Assembly (NCBI GenBank): GCA_021397845.1
Contig: CM038048.1
Span: 31,990,727 to 32,054,726 of the forward strand
Direction: 5' to 3'
DNA: 64,000 nt
From: Areca catechu
Taxonomy: Eukaryota; Streptophyta; Magnoliopsida; Arecales; Arecaceae
Both the position numbers and the translations under genes were made by a program. Positions 35,741 through 48,002 of this stretch are shown piece by piece. The notes beneath the pieces were generated by a model. That model did no database searches and had not been told where the DNA came from. It was given only the letters and a program-made list of their open reading frames with translations. Position 1 is the stretch's first letter, and every line of letters begins with the position of its first letter.

Positions 35741-36220
35741 ATCTTCTCCTTTTTGATGATGACAAAACCCTTAAGTATAAATTGCTTTAAAAGTAAAGCT
35801 TTAAGAGAATTGATCAAGATGCACAAAATTGAAAGCATTAAGTATCAATCATTGCTTAAAATTATAATCATTCAAAATACAGATGATAGAATTAAGCTTG
35901 TTTCAATGATAGAGAGTATCAGAACTTAGCCAAAACTTTGATATTCATTTAAATACAATAAGAGCATATATCATGATACTCTTACAAAGAAAGTTTCAGC
36001 AATTAACAAAGCTCCCCATGAATTAATGATTCATAACAAAATTTGAAAGAATCTTTTCAAAAACATTGAAAGAGGGATTTTGAGAATCAAATTTACTTTG
36101 ACAAAAGGGTGAAGCTCCCCCTTTCATAAATTTAGGTTTTCAAAAAGTAAAAGCTACTCCCCCTTTAGTTTGGAGAAGTAAACACATTTATACTTAAATA
36201 ACATCATGAATTACTCCCCC
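35741..36220 (-). other. CopB polypurine region before 3' LTR
   Basis: Noncoding. The minus strand reads AAAAAGGAGAAGAT directly before the LTR, a polypurine tract, and three further AAAGGGGGAG-type boxes upstream (near 36115, 36150 and 36215). CopA has equivalent boxes at about 57248, 57374 and 57497. Such boxes are common in SIRE-like 3' regions. Confidence 0.75.
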
Positions 36221-39200
36221 TTTTTGTTATCATTAAAAAGGTAGGAAGTAAGGAAAATGAATTAAAGAAGACAAAGCATAGTCATTGAATATATAAAAGC
36301 AATTCAAGACATCATTCATGTTCATCAAAGATATAGAAGTGAGAAAACACAGTTTTTCATATATGTCAGCAACTTGTACATCAAGTACACAACAAAGAAA
36401 AAAGTACATGAAAGCATGAAAGTAAACTATCTAGAAATATAAAACTATCAAGAAATACAACAATGATGTCCTAATCCTCATCTATCGAGTCATCAGAAGA
36501 TGAACCGATCTCGATCAGTCCGGTATCAGTAAAAGATCAAGCTCGCGGCCATCAAGGTCAAAGATCTTGAAGTTTGGTCCTGGTCGGCTGAGGAGGGGTA
36601 TGGCATCCACGTCCTCTGTGACGAATATAGGTTTGACCTCTGGCTGAAGTAGTAGAGGTAGAAGCTACATCCTTCGCAAGAACTGAACTAATCGGGCGAA
36701 TCATCTCAGCAACAGTTGGAGCAGGAGTATGATCAAAAGTGGGACCTAAATCGAGATGCTGAAAGCCGAGTGTATAAAATCCAAGCTCTCGAATGATTGA
36801 TGAAGTATGAAGGGTAGGACTATCAAAAATAGGTGTAACAGCTGATGATACAGGTGTATCAAGAATAATAGTATCAGCTGTAGAAAGCATTGGTGTATGT
36901 ATAGAAGATGTATCAAGAGTGGGTGTTTGAGTGACAGGTGTATGAATGTCAGGAGAATCAATAGTAGGTAAATCAGTAATAGGCATGTCAACAACAGGAC
37001 TAAGAATAGGAATCAAAACTGGAACTGAAGTATGATAAAGCAATCTGGAAGGAGAGGATGGATCAGGTATCGAAGCAGGTGAGAAGGATGGATGAACAGG
37101 TCTTGCAGCCATATCATCCATCACCTCCACAACTAGCTCTGACATAAGATCATCAATATCAAACCGATCGGAGTCAGTCACCTCATCTCCATCAATATCT
37201 CCAACTATAGTATCTCCAGCTCCATCTCCAATAGTAGTCTCAGCACTAGTATTTTTGTTATCATTAAAAAGGTAGGAAGTAAGGAAAATGAATTAAAGAA
37301 GACAAAGCATAGTCATTGAATATATAAAAGCAATTCAAGACATCATTCATGTTCATCAAAGATATAGAAGTGAGAAAACACAGTTTTTCATATATGTCAG
37401 CAACTTGTACATCAAGTACACAACAAAGAAAAAAGTACATGAAAGCATGAAAGTAAACTATCTAGAAATATAAAACTATCAAGAAATACAACAATGATGT
37501 CCTAATCCTCATCTATCGAGTCATCAGAAGATGAACCGATCTCGATCAGTCCGGTATCAGTAAAAGATCAAGCTCGCGGCCATCAAGGTCAAAGATCTTG
37601 AAGTTTGGTCCTGGTCGGCTGAGGAGGGGTATGGCATCCACGTCCTCTGTGACGAATATAGGTTTGACCTCTGGCTGAAGTAGTAGAGGTAGAAGCTACA
37701 TCCTTCGCAAGAACTGAACTAATCGGGCGAATCATCTCAGCAACAGTTGGAGCAGGAGTATGATCAAAAGTGGGACCTAAATCGAGATGCTGAAAGCCGA
37801 GTGTATAAAATCCAAGCTCTCGAATGATTGATGAAGTATGAAGGGTAGGACTATCAAAAATAGGTGTAACAGCTGATGATACAGGTGTATCAAGAATAAT
37901 AGTATCAGCTGTAGAAAGCATTGGTGTATGTATAGAAGATGTATCAAGAGTGGGTGTTTGAGTGACAGGTGTATGAATGTCAGGAGAATCAATAGTAGGT
38001 AAATCAGTAATAGGCATGTCAACAACAGGACTAAGAATAGGAATCAAAACTGGAACTGAAGTATGATAAAGCAATCTGGAAGGAGAGGATGGATCAGGTA
38101 TCGAAGCAGGTGAGAAGGATGGATGAACAGGTCTTGCAGCCATATCATCCATCACCTCCACAACTAGCTCTGACATAAGATCATCAATATCAAACCGATC
38201 GGAGTCAGTCACCTCATCTCCATCAATATCTCCAACTATAGTATCTCCAGCTCCATCTCCAATAGTAGTCTCAGCACTAGTATTTTTGTTATCATTAAAA
38301 AGGTAGGAAGTAAGGAAAATGAATTAAAGAAGACAAAGCATAGTCATTGAATATATAAAAGCAATTCAAGACATCATTCATGTTCATCAAAGATATAGAA
38401 GTGAGAAAACACAGTTTTTCATATATGTCAGCAACTTGTACATCAAGTACACAACAAAGAAAAAAGTACATGAAAGCATGAAAGTAAACTATCTAGAAAT
38501 ATAAAACTATCAAGAAATACAACAATGATGTCCTAATCCTCATCTATCGAGTCATCAGAAGATGAACCGATCTCGATCAGTCCGGTATCAGTAAAAGATC
38601 AAGCTCGTGGCCATCAAGGTCAAAGATCTTGAAGTTTGGTCCTGGTCGGCTGAGGAGGGGTATGGCATCCACGTCCTCTGTGACGAATATAGGTTTGACC
38701 TCTGGCTGAAGTAGTAGAGGTAGAAGCTACATCCTTCGCAAGAACTGAACTAATCGGGCGAATCATCTCAGCAACAGTTGGAGCAGGAGTATGATCAAAA
38801 GTGGGACCTAAATCGAGATGCTGAAAGCCGAGTGTATAAAATCCAAGCTCTCGAATGATTGGTGAAGTATGAAGGGTAGGACTATCAAAAATAGGTGTAA
38901 CAGCTGATGATACAGGTGTATCAAGAATAATAGTATTAGCTGTAGAAAGCATTGGTGTATGTATAGAAGATGTATCAAGAGTGGGTGTTTGAGTGACAGG
39001 TGTATGAATGTCAGGAGAATCAATAGTAGGTAAATCAGTAATAGGCATGTCAACAACAGGACTAAGAATAGGAATCAAAACTGGAACTGAAGTATGATAA
39101 AGCAATCTGGAAGGAGAGGATGGATCAGGTATCGAAGCAGGTGAGAAGGATGGATGAACAGGTCTTGCAGCCATATCATCCATCACCTCCACAACTAGCT

Positions 39201-39313
39201 CTGACATAAGATCATCAATATCAAACCGATCGGAGTCAGTCACCTCATCTCCATCAATATCTCCAACTATAGTATCTCCAGCTCCATCTCCAATAGTAGT
39301 CTCAGCACTAGTA
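36221..39313 (-). repeat. 1031-bp tandem triplication in CopB extra ORF
   Basis: Three head-to-tail copies: 36221-37251, 37252-38282, 38283-39313. Copies 1 and 2 appear identical; I noticed only three single-base differences in copy 3. Each unit contains the 3' noncoding stretch with TTTTTGTTATCATTAAAAAGG and the last 200-plus codons of the extra ORF. At each inner junction GCACTAGTA is joined to TTTTTGTTATC; copy 3 alone continues into the intact ORF (GCACTAGTATCAATATC). Copies 1 and 2 therefore carry ORF tails without a proper start. Confidence 0.97.
36558..38212 (-). pseudogene. Two orphan copies of the extra-ORF C-terminal part
   Basis: Open stretches 36558-37181 and 37589-38212 encode identical 207-residue peptides equal (but for two residues) to the C-terminal part of the extra ORF in 38620-40344. 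They start at an internal Met because the tandem duplication cut off the upstream part. Not independent genes. Confidence 0.9.
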
Positions 39314-40344
39314 TCAATATCACCAATGTCATCAGCTGGTGCTGGAGCAGGTACATCAACAGGAGCAAGAATTATGTCTGCAATAGGAGCACTCATAGAA
39401 GCTCTGGACAGTGCTGAGAGAATAGCCGAAATACCATCACGAAGACCAATGTGGGTCTCTCTCATCTCAATAATAAAGACATCTAGATGCTGTCTCATGA
39501 TGAAAACATCGATCTCTATGTGTCTGACTCTATCCTCTAGAGTATCTGAAATACCAGGAGTCTCCGTCTGCTCTGGCTGTGGTTGTAGCTGGGTAGATGT
39601 AGAAGGATCTGACTGAGCTGGCTGTGCTGCCATCTCAAGCTGTGTCTCGCTCGGTCCAGCCTCACCAAAAAGAATCCGCTCCTCCTTTGTTGTGTCCTCA
39701 TCAATGTCAGCTGCATCCTCGACCTATCCTGATGTCCTCCGTGTCCACAGGCCTCTGACTAAATGATAACCCATGTAATGTAGTGACCTAATGTCATAAA
39801 CATCGGTATGGATCAAGGTGCGATATGACTCATCTTGGAAGCTAACTCCATACTCTCTGAATAGTACTATCAAACCCATGCCATACGGCAAACAGAGCCG
39901 CTGACTAGGCATCACCTCAGTAATCTGATGGATCATCAGAACAGGAAGACAAATCGACGTCTGCTGAATCAGGGAGACAATCACGAGCAGCTCTTGCTCG
40001 GTAATGTAGTCAAATCGACCGGTCTTCGACAGAAGGATCTGGGCGACAATGTGATGTAGCAGTCTCATCTCCGAAGACAGTCTCGAAGCAGGAACAGTGG
40101 CTCCCTCTGGTAAGGTATCAGACTCAAAAATATACCGGAGCCCAGTAACTCTGTCCAACAGACTGTCCATAACTGATCTAGTCATGGGTATATCCCATAC
40201 CCGGCTCAGAATCTCTGCTAAAATGAGAATATCCCGTCCCCTGTCCTGAGCAATCCAACCATCTAATCCACGGGTAAGTGATCCGTAGAACTCTCTCATC
40301 AGCCCGAGATAGTATCTCTCACTGAGCGAATAGAAAGATGCCAA
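38620..40344 (-). pseudogene. CopB extra downstream ORF (plant transposon protein-like)
   Basis: Sense frame after RNase H, in one frame over 574 codons with a single TAG near 39724. The N-terminal globular half contains SSEMRLLHHIVAQILLSKTG, QRLCLPYGMGLIVLFREYG and IHTDVYDIRSLHYMGYHLV, the blocks shared with CopA. The C-terminal half is different from CopA: a helical stretch (DRVRHIEIDVFIMRQHLDVF), an acidic part (GDTIVGDIDGDEVTDSDRFD), a Thr/Pro/Ile-rich repeat-like tract (TPV/TPT/TPM) and a basic end (RGQTYIRHRGRGCHTPP). The 40344 end is not an ATG; the frame may begin further upstream. PF20167-like by pattern; function unknown. Confidence 0.72.
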
Positions 40345-40814
40345 ACCAGCATGTCGGATCCACTCTCCTATCTAAAAATGCTGCTGGTCCAAGACACTCG
40401 GCATCCTCCAACTACTGTCTTGGAGCTCATCCGACTAGAGGGTGCAAACAACTATCATGCTGGCGGATCTGGAGCTCTAGACTTGTGTCGTGCCTTCGTA
40501 CTCCGCTCTTCTTCATGCTGTGACTGTCGCAGTCAACGAACAACTTGCTTGCAAGGACCCATTGTCAATAATCAAGGTTTAGGCAAGGTTTTTGGTGAAA
40601 ATAGGGAGTTTCTAGGGTTTAGGAGCTAAAACCTAGAGGGAAATCCAACAAAAATGGCTACCAAGGTCTCAAATCCAAGAAATCCACGGTTAAAAACCAA
40701 GAAATGGGAGGATGAACAGTATGGATAGCTGGGATCGAGGTGTCGGCTCGGAGGAGAATGATTTTTGGGAGAAAAATGGTTCGGAAACCCTTAAAATCTC
40801 AGTTTCCCATCGGG

Positions 40815-40885
40815 CATGTGTCGAGTCATGCATGTGTCGACACATTATGTGTCGACTCATGATGTATCGACACATCGACTTAAAA
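40815..40885. repeat. Internal palindrome array in CopB
   Basis: Four copies of TGTGTCGACACA or variants (CATGTGTCGAGTCATG, CATGTGTCGACACATT, TGTGTCGACTCATG, TGTATCGACACATCG) between RNase H and the extra ORF. They carry the CopB LTR variant, not that of CopA. Confidence 0.88.
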
Positions 40886-41026
40886 ACTGAAAAATATAGA
40901 ATTTCATAGAATGATCAAAATCAATTGAAACAATATATATTTGGAGTCAAATCATCAATGATTAATCATGATTCATCAAAAATAAGATTGAATAGATCTA
41001 ATTTGAGTCAAATTTGGAGAAAAGAT

Positions 41027-42510
41027 TTAATCAAAGGTATTAATGATCCCGAGCTCTCTTCTAATCATACAGAATCGATCTTCCAAGAGAGGTTTAGTTA
41101 AAATATCAGCTAATTGAAATTCAGTATATATAAATTCAAGCAAAATATCATTATTTTCAACATGATCTTTAATAAAGTGATGTCTAATTTCTATGTGCTT
41201 GCTCTTAGAGTGTTGAACAGGATTTTTAGTCAAGCAAATAGCACTTGTATCATCACATTTAATAGGAGTTCTAGCCAACTTGATTCCAAAGTCTTCAAGT
41301 TATTGCTTAATCCACAAGATTTGAGAACAACAACTTCCTGCTGCAATATACTCAGCCTCAGCTGTGGATAGTGCAACTGAAGTTTGTTTCTTGCTAAACC
41401 ATGAGATTAAGTTAACCCCAAGAAATTGGCAAGTTCCACTAGTACTCTTTCTATCTAATCTACAACTAGTAAAGTCTGCATCAGAATATCCAATCAATTA
41501 AGCAGAAGAATTTCTACCATACCATAAACCAATACTAATAGTGCCAGATAGATATCTAATTATGCGCTTAACAGCCATAAGATGTGATTCCTTAGGTTCA
41601 GACTGATATCTAGCACACATGCAAACACTGAACATAATATCTAGTCTACTAGCAATAAGATACAGTAAAGAGCCTATCATGCCTCTGTATAATTTCTGAT
41701 CCACAGACTTACCATTTTCATCTTTATCTAGTTTACATGAGAGGCTCATAGGCGTACCTATTGACTTAGTAGTCTCCATCCCAAACTTTTTAATAATTTC
41801 TCTTGTATACTTAGCTTGGTTGATGAAGATACCATCTGAAGTTTGCTTGATCTGAAGTCCAAGAAAGAAGTTAAGTTCTCCCATTATGCTCATCTCAAAC
41901 TCACCTTGCATAAGCTTAGCAAACTCTTGGCAAAGAATTTCATTAGTAGCACCGAAAATGATGTCATCAACATATATTTGTACTACTAATAAATCATTGT
42001 CTTTCCTTTTCAAAAATAATGTTTTATCAACATTTCCTCTAGAAAATTCATTTTCAATAAGAAATTTGCTTAACCTTTCATACTATGCTCTAGGTGCTTG
42101 CTTTAATCCATAAAGTGCTTTGTGCAATTTGAAAATATAATCAGGATGTGCATGATTTTTAAATCCAGGTGGTTGTTCAACAAAAACTTTTTCATTTATA
42201 AAACTATTTAAGAAAGCACTCTTAACATCCATTTAAAATAATTTGAAGTTCATGAAATATGTAAAAGCTAACAATAGTCTAATTGCTTTAAGTCTAGCAA
42301 CAGGAGCAAAAGATTCATCAAAGTCAATCCCTTCCTCCTGATTGTAGCCTTTAGTAACTAGCCTAGCTTTATTTCTAATGACAAAACCATTTTTATCTAA
42401 TTTATTCTTAAATACCCACTTAGTGCGAATAATAGAAACATTAGATGGTCTTTCTCCAAGTATCCAAATATTATTTCTGTCAAATTGTATTAATTCTTCT
42501 TGCATAGCAT
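41027..42510 (-). pseudogene. CopB reverse transcriptase and RNase H
   Basis: RT from right to left: IRNKARLVTKGYNQEEGIDF (about 42340), MDVKSAFLNSFINEKVFVEQ, LYGLKQAPRA, then VQIYVDDIIFGATNE with the YVDD box (about 41945-41980) and GELNFFLGLQIKQT. RNase H: SDADFTSCRLDRKSTSG, ALSTAEAEYIAAGSC, KHIEIRHHFIKDHV and an end at 41027 (RRELGIINTFD). Stops at about 42234, 42075, 41498 and 41299. Less damaged than CopA. Confidence 0.94.
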
Positions 42511-42514
42511 TGAT

Positions 42515-44155
42515 TCAATTAGAGTCTTTTTCAGCTTCTTCAAAATATTTAGGTTCTACTTGAGATATAAAAGCTATGTAATCACATTCATTTCTAATAG
42601 AAGCTCTAGTTCTTACCCCTTTAGATGGATCACCTAAGATTAATTCCTTAGGGTGTCCATGGGCATACCTCCACTCCTTAGGTAGATCAAGATGCACTAG
42701 AGTGTCATTTTCTTTCTCACCTTTATCGTGATTCTCTTCATTTGGTTGAGCTTGATCATCTAAAGTCAGCTTCTGAAGTTTGTCAGCACCTGCACATTCA
42801 TCAAATGTATCCTCTTTTCTCGAGGACTTGTTAGAACATTCTTCAAATACAACATGTACTGACTCTTCTACAACTAAAGTCCATTTATTAAATACTCTGA
42901 ATACCCTGCTTCATGTAGAGTATCCTAAGAAGATACCTTCATCAGACTTGGCATCAAACTTCCCTAGATGATCTTTTCCATTGTTCAAAATAAAACACTT
43001 ACAACCAAAAACTCGAAAACATTTCATGGTTGGTTTTCTTTGGTTCCAAAGCTCATATGGAGTTTTCTTTAAAATAGGGCATATCAAAACTCGATTCAAA
43101 ACATAACAAGCTGTATTTATAGCTTCAGCTCAAAAATACCTTGGCAAATTATTTTGACAAAGCATAGTGCATGCCATTTCTTCTAAGTACGATTTTTCCT
43201 TTCTACTACCCCATTCTGCTGAGGTGTCTTAGGTGCAGAGAAATTGTGTTCTATGCCTTTTTCATTGTAAAAGTTTTTGAAATCTTGATTTTCAAATTCG
43301 GTTCCATGATCACTACGAATACAAACAACTGAAACACCTTTTTCGTTTAAAACTTTTCTATAAAACTTTATGAATACGAAAAAAGATTCATCTTTTTGTG
43401 CTAAAAAGAAAACCCATGTAAATATTGAAAAATCATCCACAATAACTAATCCATATCTCTTGCCTCCTAGACTTGATGTTCTAGTTGGTCCAAAGAGATC
43501 CATATGAAGTAGTTCAAGTGGTCTACTAGTGGTTACAAATCCTTTTGGTTTAAAAGAAGTTTTGATTTGTTTTCTAAATTGACATGCTTGGCAAATTTTA
43601 TCTTTTTCAAAACTGATTTCAGGTAAATCTCTAACTAAATTCTTTTTGCAAAGTTTTGAAATAAGGTACATACTAGCATGCCCCAACCTTCTATGCCACA
43701 ACCAACTAGTCTCTTCTTTGGTAGAATTCATTGCAACAAGGCATTCTCCATCAGGTAAAGATAAATCATCAAGATCTACAAGATAGATATTTTCATGCCT
43801 TTTTTCAATGAATTGTACTCCATTTAAATCTAGACTAGAAATCATGCAATATGATGATTTGAAAACTACTTGAAAACCTTTATTGCAAAACTGGCTAATA
43901 CTTAAGAGATTATGCTTTAAACCATCTACTAGAGGTACATTACTAATACTATTAGAAGGAGTTATGTGAACCTTACCAATTCTAATGATTTTACCTTTAC
44001 CATTATCACCAAAGGTCACACTCCCTCCATTCAAAGCATCAAGAGAAGTGAATTGCTTCACATCTCCAGTCATGTGCATTGAGCAACCACTATCAAGATA
44101 CCAAATTAGTTTGTTTTCCTTCGTTGCAAGACTCACCTGTAATAAGATCAAGCTT
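42515..44155 (-). pseudogene. CopB protease and integrase
   Basis: An open frame of 322 codons (44151-43183) holds protease YLDSGCSMHMTGD, pre-integrase finger WLWHRRLGHA with CQACQ intact, the core LLHMDLFGPT, RSDHGTEFEN and QQNGVVERKNRT (all three DDE residues). A frame break follows at about 43185, then RVLICPILKKTPYELW, VFGCKCFILNNG and an acidic linker to RT (42515-42700, DLPKEWRYAHGHPKEL). Catalytic residues are complete but the frame is not. Confidence 0.94.
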
Positions 44156-45803
44156 TATTTTTAGGTACCCAAGCTAACTTGGGTCCTTTCGGGTTAGCAT
44201 TCAAAATGGTTTCTTTTGGAACCCATATTTTACTAACATACATGATTTTTCTAAAATTGCATTGATATGATTTATGACCTAATTTTTTGCAAGTAAAACA
44301 AGTGATACTAGATGATGTAGGTACAAAAAAGTTTCTGAAATGCTTTTGTTGCTTTTGAGGTTTATATCCTAAATCTGTCTTGTTGAAATTGCTCTTTGAT
44401 TATTCAAAAGTAAATTCAGCTTTTCTGAACTAAAGGTGAACTTATCAATAAAAGGTTTGATTTTCTCAAGTTCATTTTTGTATTTTTCATTTTCAAGTTC
44501 CAAATCCTTGTTTTTCTTTAAAGGATCATTGTTAGAAATAACATGTTTAGGTCTTTTTAGAACTTCATTTTCCATAGCTAAAGTATTATTCTTCTTTTCC
44601 AAAACATCTAGCTTAATTTTCAAAGAACTGACATCATTAAGAAAAAATTATTTTCTAATGAGAAACTATTAGCATGCCTTTTTAATTTCTTATTTTCAGA
44701 TAATACTAACTTATAATCATGCATCAATTCTTCAAAAGCACTTCTAGGCTCATCAAAAGTAAAATCAACTTCAGAGTTGGAACATACCTCTTCGTTATCC
44801 TGATGTGCCATGAAGCAGAGATTTGCAATTTTAGTATGCTCTTCTTCTGTACTGGAGTCTTCACTATCACTCCACGTGGCCATCATTGCTTTCTTTCTTA
44901 GTTTATTCCTTGATTTCTTGAGGAGAGGACAATCAAATTTATAATGTCCGGGCTTCTTGCACTCGAAGCATATAGGTACTTCCTTCTCCTTTTCCTTTTC
45001 TTTCTCTTTTTCTTTTTCCTTTCCCTTTTCTTTAGATTGGAATTTCTTCTTGTAGGGAAATTTCTTCCTCTTCATGAATCTTCTAAATTTTCGGGCAAGG
45101 AGGGCTTCTTCACCTTCTTCTTCTTCATCATCATCGGACTCATCAATCGAGGATTCTTCTTGAACATTAGATTTAAAAGCGATTCCCTTCTTCTTTTTAT
45201 CCAAGTCCATTGATTTCTGTTTCAAGTTGAGCTCATAGGTCATAAGCGATCCTACTAGCTGCTCAAGTGGAAGCTTGTCTACATCTTTTACCTCTTGAAT
45301 TGTGATCACCTTTGGATCCCATGACGTCGGTAGTGATCTAAGAATTTTATTCACAAGATCAGCATTAGATATGACTTTACCAAGACTCCTCATAGCATTT
45401 ACAATATTTGTAAAATGAGTATACATATCAGTAATAGATTCATTTGGTTCCATCCAGAACATCTCATATGTGTGCACTAACATATTGATCTTAGTGTTCT
45501 TCACTTGATCGGTACCCTCGTGGATAACTTCAAGAGTGTCCTATATTTCTTTGGCGGACAAGCATGTAGATATCTTATTGAACTCACTAGGATCTAATGC
45601 ACAATACAAGAGACTCATTGCCTTAGCATTAATCTCGGATTGTTTAATATCATTTTCATACCAATCCTCTTCAAGTTTTGGGATGGAAACACCATTAACC
45701 ACCATCGAAAGAACATGAGGACCTTTATCAACTACTTTCCATAAATTGTAATCTATAGAATGCATATAAATTCTTATCCTTGTTTTCCAATAAGTGTAAT
45801 TTA
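44156..45803 (-). pseudogene. CopB gag (main part)
   Basis: From right to left: YTYWKTRIRIYMHSIDYNLW (cut by TatC at its first residues), CALDPSEFNKISTCLSAKEI then TAG at about 45541 (expected Trp), then MYTHFTNIVNAMRSLGKV and LPTSWDPKVITIQEVKD. Next come an acidic run, a Lys/Glu repeat (KEKEKEKEKEKE), the CCHC knuckle CFECKKPGHYKFDC (about 44935) and a coiled-coil C-terminal stretch (44369-44623). The first 25 codons lie at 55109-55183. Confidence 0.93.
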
Positions 45804-47468
45804 TGTTGCCGCCAAGATCATCGTGGCCCGTAGCTGCTATCAGCACCGGAGATGCACTCCCCCTACCGCCCGACCGTCCTCGGCTCCCGGACCTCTGTGT
45901 TGGGTGCGATCGCCTTGCTGCCCGGCGGTCCTCCGCTCCTGAACCTGTGAGACAGGGGTTAGAGACCCGGGCCGGGGTTTCCGATCCCGGGCACTCCGAT
46001 AATCAAGTCAGTGATGATCCAGGAAAACAGATCCTCCTGGTCGGGCCCCTCTTGATGGACTCCACTCTATGAGGAGTGGAAAATGTGCGTGAAGGTGAAA
46101 ACGTTACAGGGGGAGAGTGATAGCGGGGACAGAGGGGTGCCCTGTTCCTCCGCCTCTCCTTGTATCCTTCATTTTCCTTCAACTGTGGTGGTAGTGGCGC
46201 TTCGCCCTCTTGGTCGGGCATGCGCTTGTGCTCGTAGTGGTGGTGGTGCCATGCCCCTCTTGCTGGTGGGGGTTGCACTCCTTTTTTTTTTCTCTCTGGC
46301 TTGTGTTTTTTGTTTGTGTGTTGGAGTTATTGTGTTACCTCCGAGTTTGTTGCAAACTAGGTTACCATTGGGCGCTTATCTCGGGATCCTCGCCGGGCTG
46401 TCGGCGCATGCGGTGGTGTCCCGAGGAGTCTTTCCTGATTCATGATAAGGGAAGTTGTCAGGTGCTCCAGCACTCCTCTTGGTTGCCTTATTTCGGGAAA
46501 CTTGGCAGTGCCTCGAATTGCAGGCCACCGCCCACAGGATTCGAATCTCTTGGTTGGCTTCCTTTCTTGGGCAATCTGAGTGGTTGGTGAGGAGTGTGGC
46601 ATCTAGATCAATGTGCTGCTTGCCATTCTGGTGTAACTGGCGATCGCAGGTGGTCAGTATGGTCTTGTAGGTGCTCCAGTACGGTCCTCAGGTGGCTTGC
46701 CAGCATTCTGGGCTGGCGATGACCTCGTCCGAGATGGGTCTGAGCTGGAATGGCAGGGCTCGCTCTGACCTAAGTGCTCCGAGCTTGCGGGGGAGTCTCG
46801 ATTAAGGAGGGTAGAGAGTGGGCCCAGTTCGGAGGGTGCGCGCTCGGAGAGGCTCAATATTGGTGGGTGAGCGCTTTTGCTCGACTTCGACCATAGGGCA
46901 CTAACCTTTGACGGTCTCGCTCTGGAGGGCAGGAGGCGGACCTGGTCCAGAGGGCGCGCGCTCGGAGAGGCTCCATATTGGTGGGTGAGCACTGAGCTCG
47001 ACCTCGACCACAGAGCACTAACCTCCGAGGGTCTCGCTCTGAAGGGCGGAAGGCGGACCCAGTCCAGAGGGCGCGTGCTCGAAGAGGCTCCACATCGATG
47101 GGTGAGCACTGAGCTCGACCTCAACCGTAGGGCACTAACCTCTGAGGGTCTCGCTCTGGAGGGTGGAAGGCGGACCTGGTCCAGAGGGCGTGCGCTCGGA
47201 GAGGCTCCACATCGACGGGTGAGCGCTGAGCTCGACCTCGACCGCAGGGTACTAGCCTCCGAGGGTCTCGCTCTGGAGGGCAGAAGGCATCTCCGACCTA
47301 GGCATCCCGAGCTCGCAGGCATGACCTAGTGGAGGACTGAGCTCGGCTTGTTGTTCTGAGGGAGCTTAGCTCAGCTCAGTCGTGGAATCTGGGCTGGAGA
47401 GTCGACGTGGCGTCTTTTCTTGACATGGCGCCTGCCAGTTCCTCGATGTCAGTGATCCCTCCACATCA
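45804..47468 (-). repeat. TatC 3' LTR
   Basis: 1665 bp. It shares its start and end blocks with the TatB LTR, and the whole length with 53439-55108. It includes a TTTTTTTT-TCTCTCTGGCTTG tract (46270-46300) and the tandem units listed separately. Confidence 0.94.
46860..47330. repeat. TatC LTR tandem repeat (about 117-bp units, four copies)
   Basis: Units with GAGCTCGACCTCGACC, GGGCACTAACCTCCGAGGG, TCGCTCTGGAGGGC and GAGAGGCTCCACAT start near 46867, 46987, 47104 and 47219. 117 is divisible by 3, so repetitive open frames appear on both strands; they are not genes. The other LTR has the same four units (54510-54930). Confidence 0.92.
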
Positions 47469-48002
47469 TTTGCCCCCTACTCCTGAGGCCCGTTAGTGCA
47501 CAGTGCTCGAGTCAAAGGGAGTAATTACGGTGCTGACATGAAAAGGCAAAAATCTGGCATGATAATGGCCATGATTGCTGGCGCTTCGGGGGCCGGCCCT
47601 ACGGACCAATGCGGGGATGCCATGTGGCCACGTCTGAGGAGCAGTTAATGTTGGCACAGAATTCAGAGTGGTCGGGATGCCATTCTCGTCGATGGATGGC
47701 ACGTGGCGTAGATCCGTTGGCGGAGGGCTGGATCGTTACGAATCCCTCGGGTCATTCGAAATTAAAGGAGGGCCTTACCCGAACCATCTATTCTTTTTGA
47801 ATTCTCCGTGCCTGCTGCTGCCGTGCCCAAGCTTCTTCTTGCTTCCTCCCAGTTGCCCAGAGTTTTCTAAGGCACCAGGTCAGTTTCTTCTTCCTCCTTC
47901 CCTGTTAGAATAGGGTTTTTCCTTCGGGTCTGGGGTCCTCTTCAGGTTAAGTCTCCTCTTCGGTCTTCTACTTTGTATCCTTCCTTTCCTTCGTCCTTGA
48001 GG
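47469..48002 (+). promoter_or_regulatory. TatC polypurine tract and leader of antisense gene
   Basis: Beside the LTR the minus strand has GGAGTAGGGGGCAAA (47469-47485), the polypurine tract. The remaining 500 bases hold no gene. Blocks match the TatB leader: GGGAGTAATTACGGTGCTGA, CATGTGGCCACGTCTGAGGA, GCAGTTAATG. The final 200 bases are T/C-rich like a 5' UTR. Promoter function is inferred. Confidence 0.45.

Noticed and set aside
46654..47329. Long repetitive frames on both strands in the TatC LTR
   Set aside because: Produced by the four 117-bp GC-rich units; the mirrored frames in the other LTR show the same. LTR sequence, not genes.
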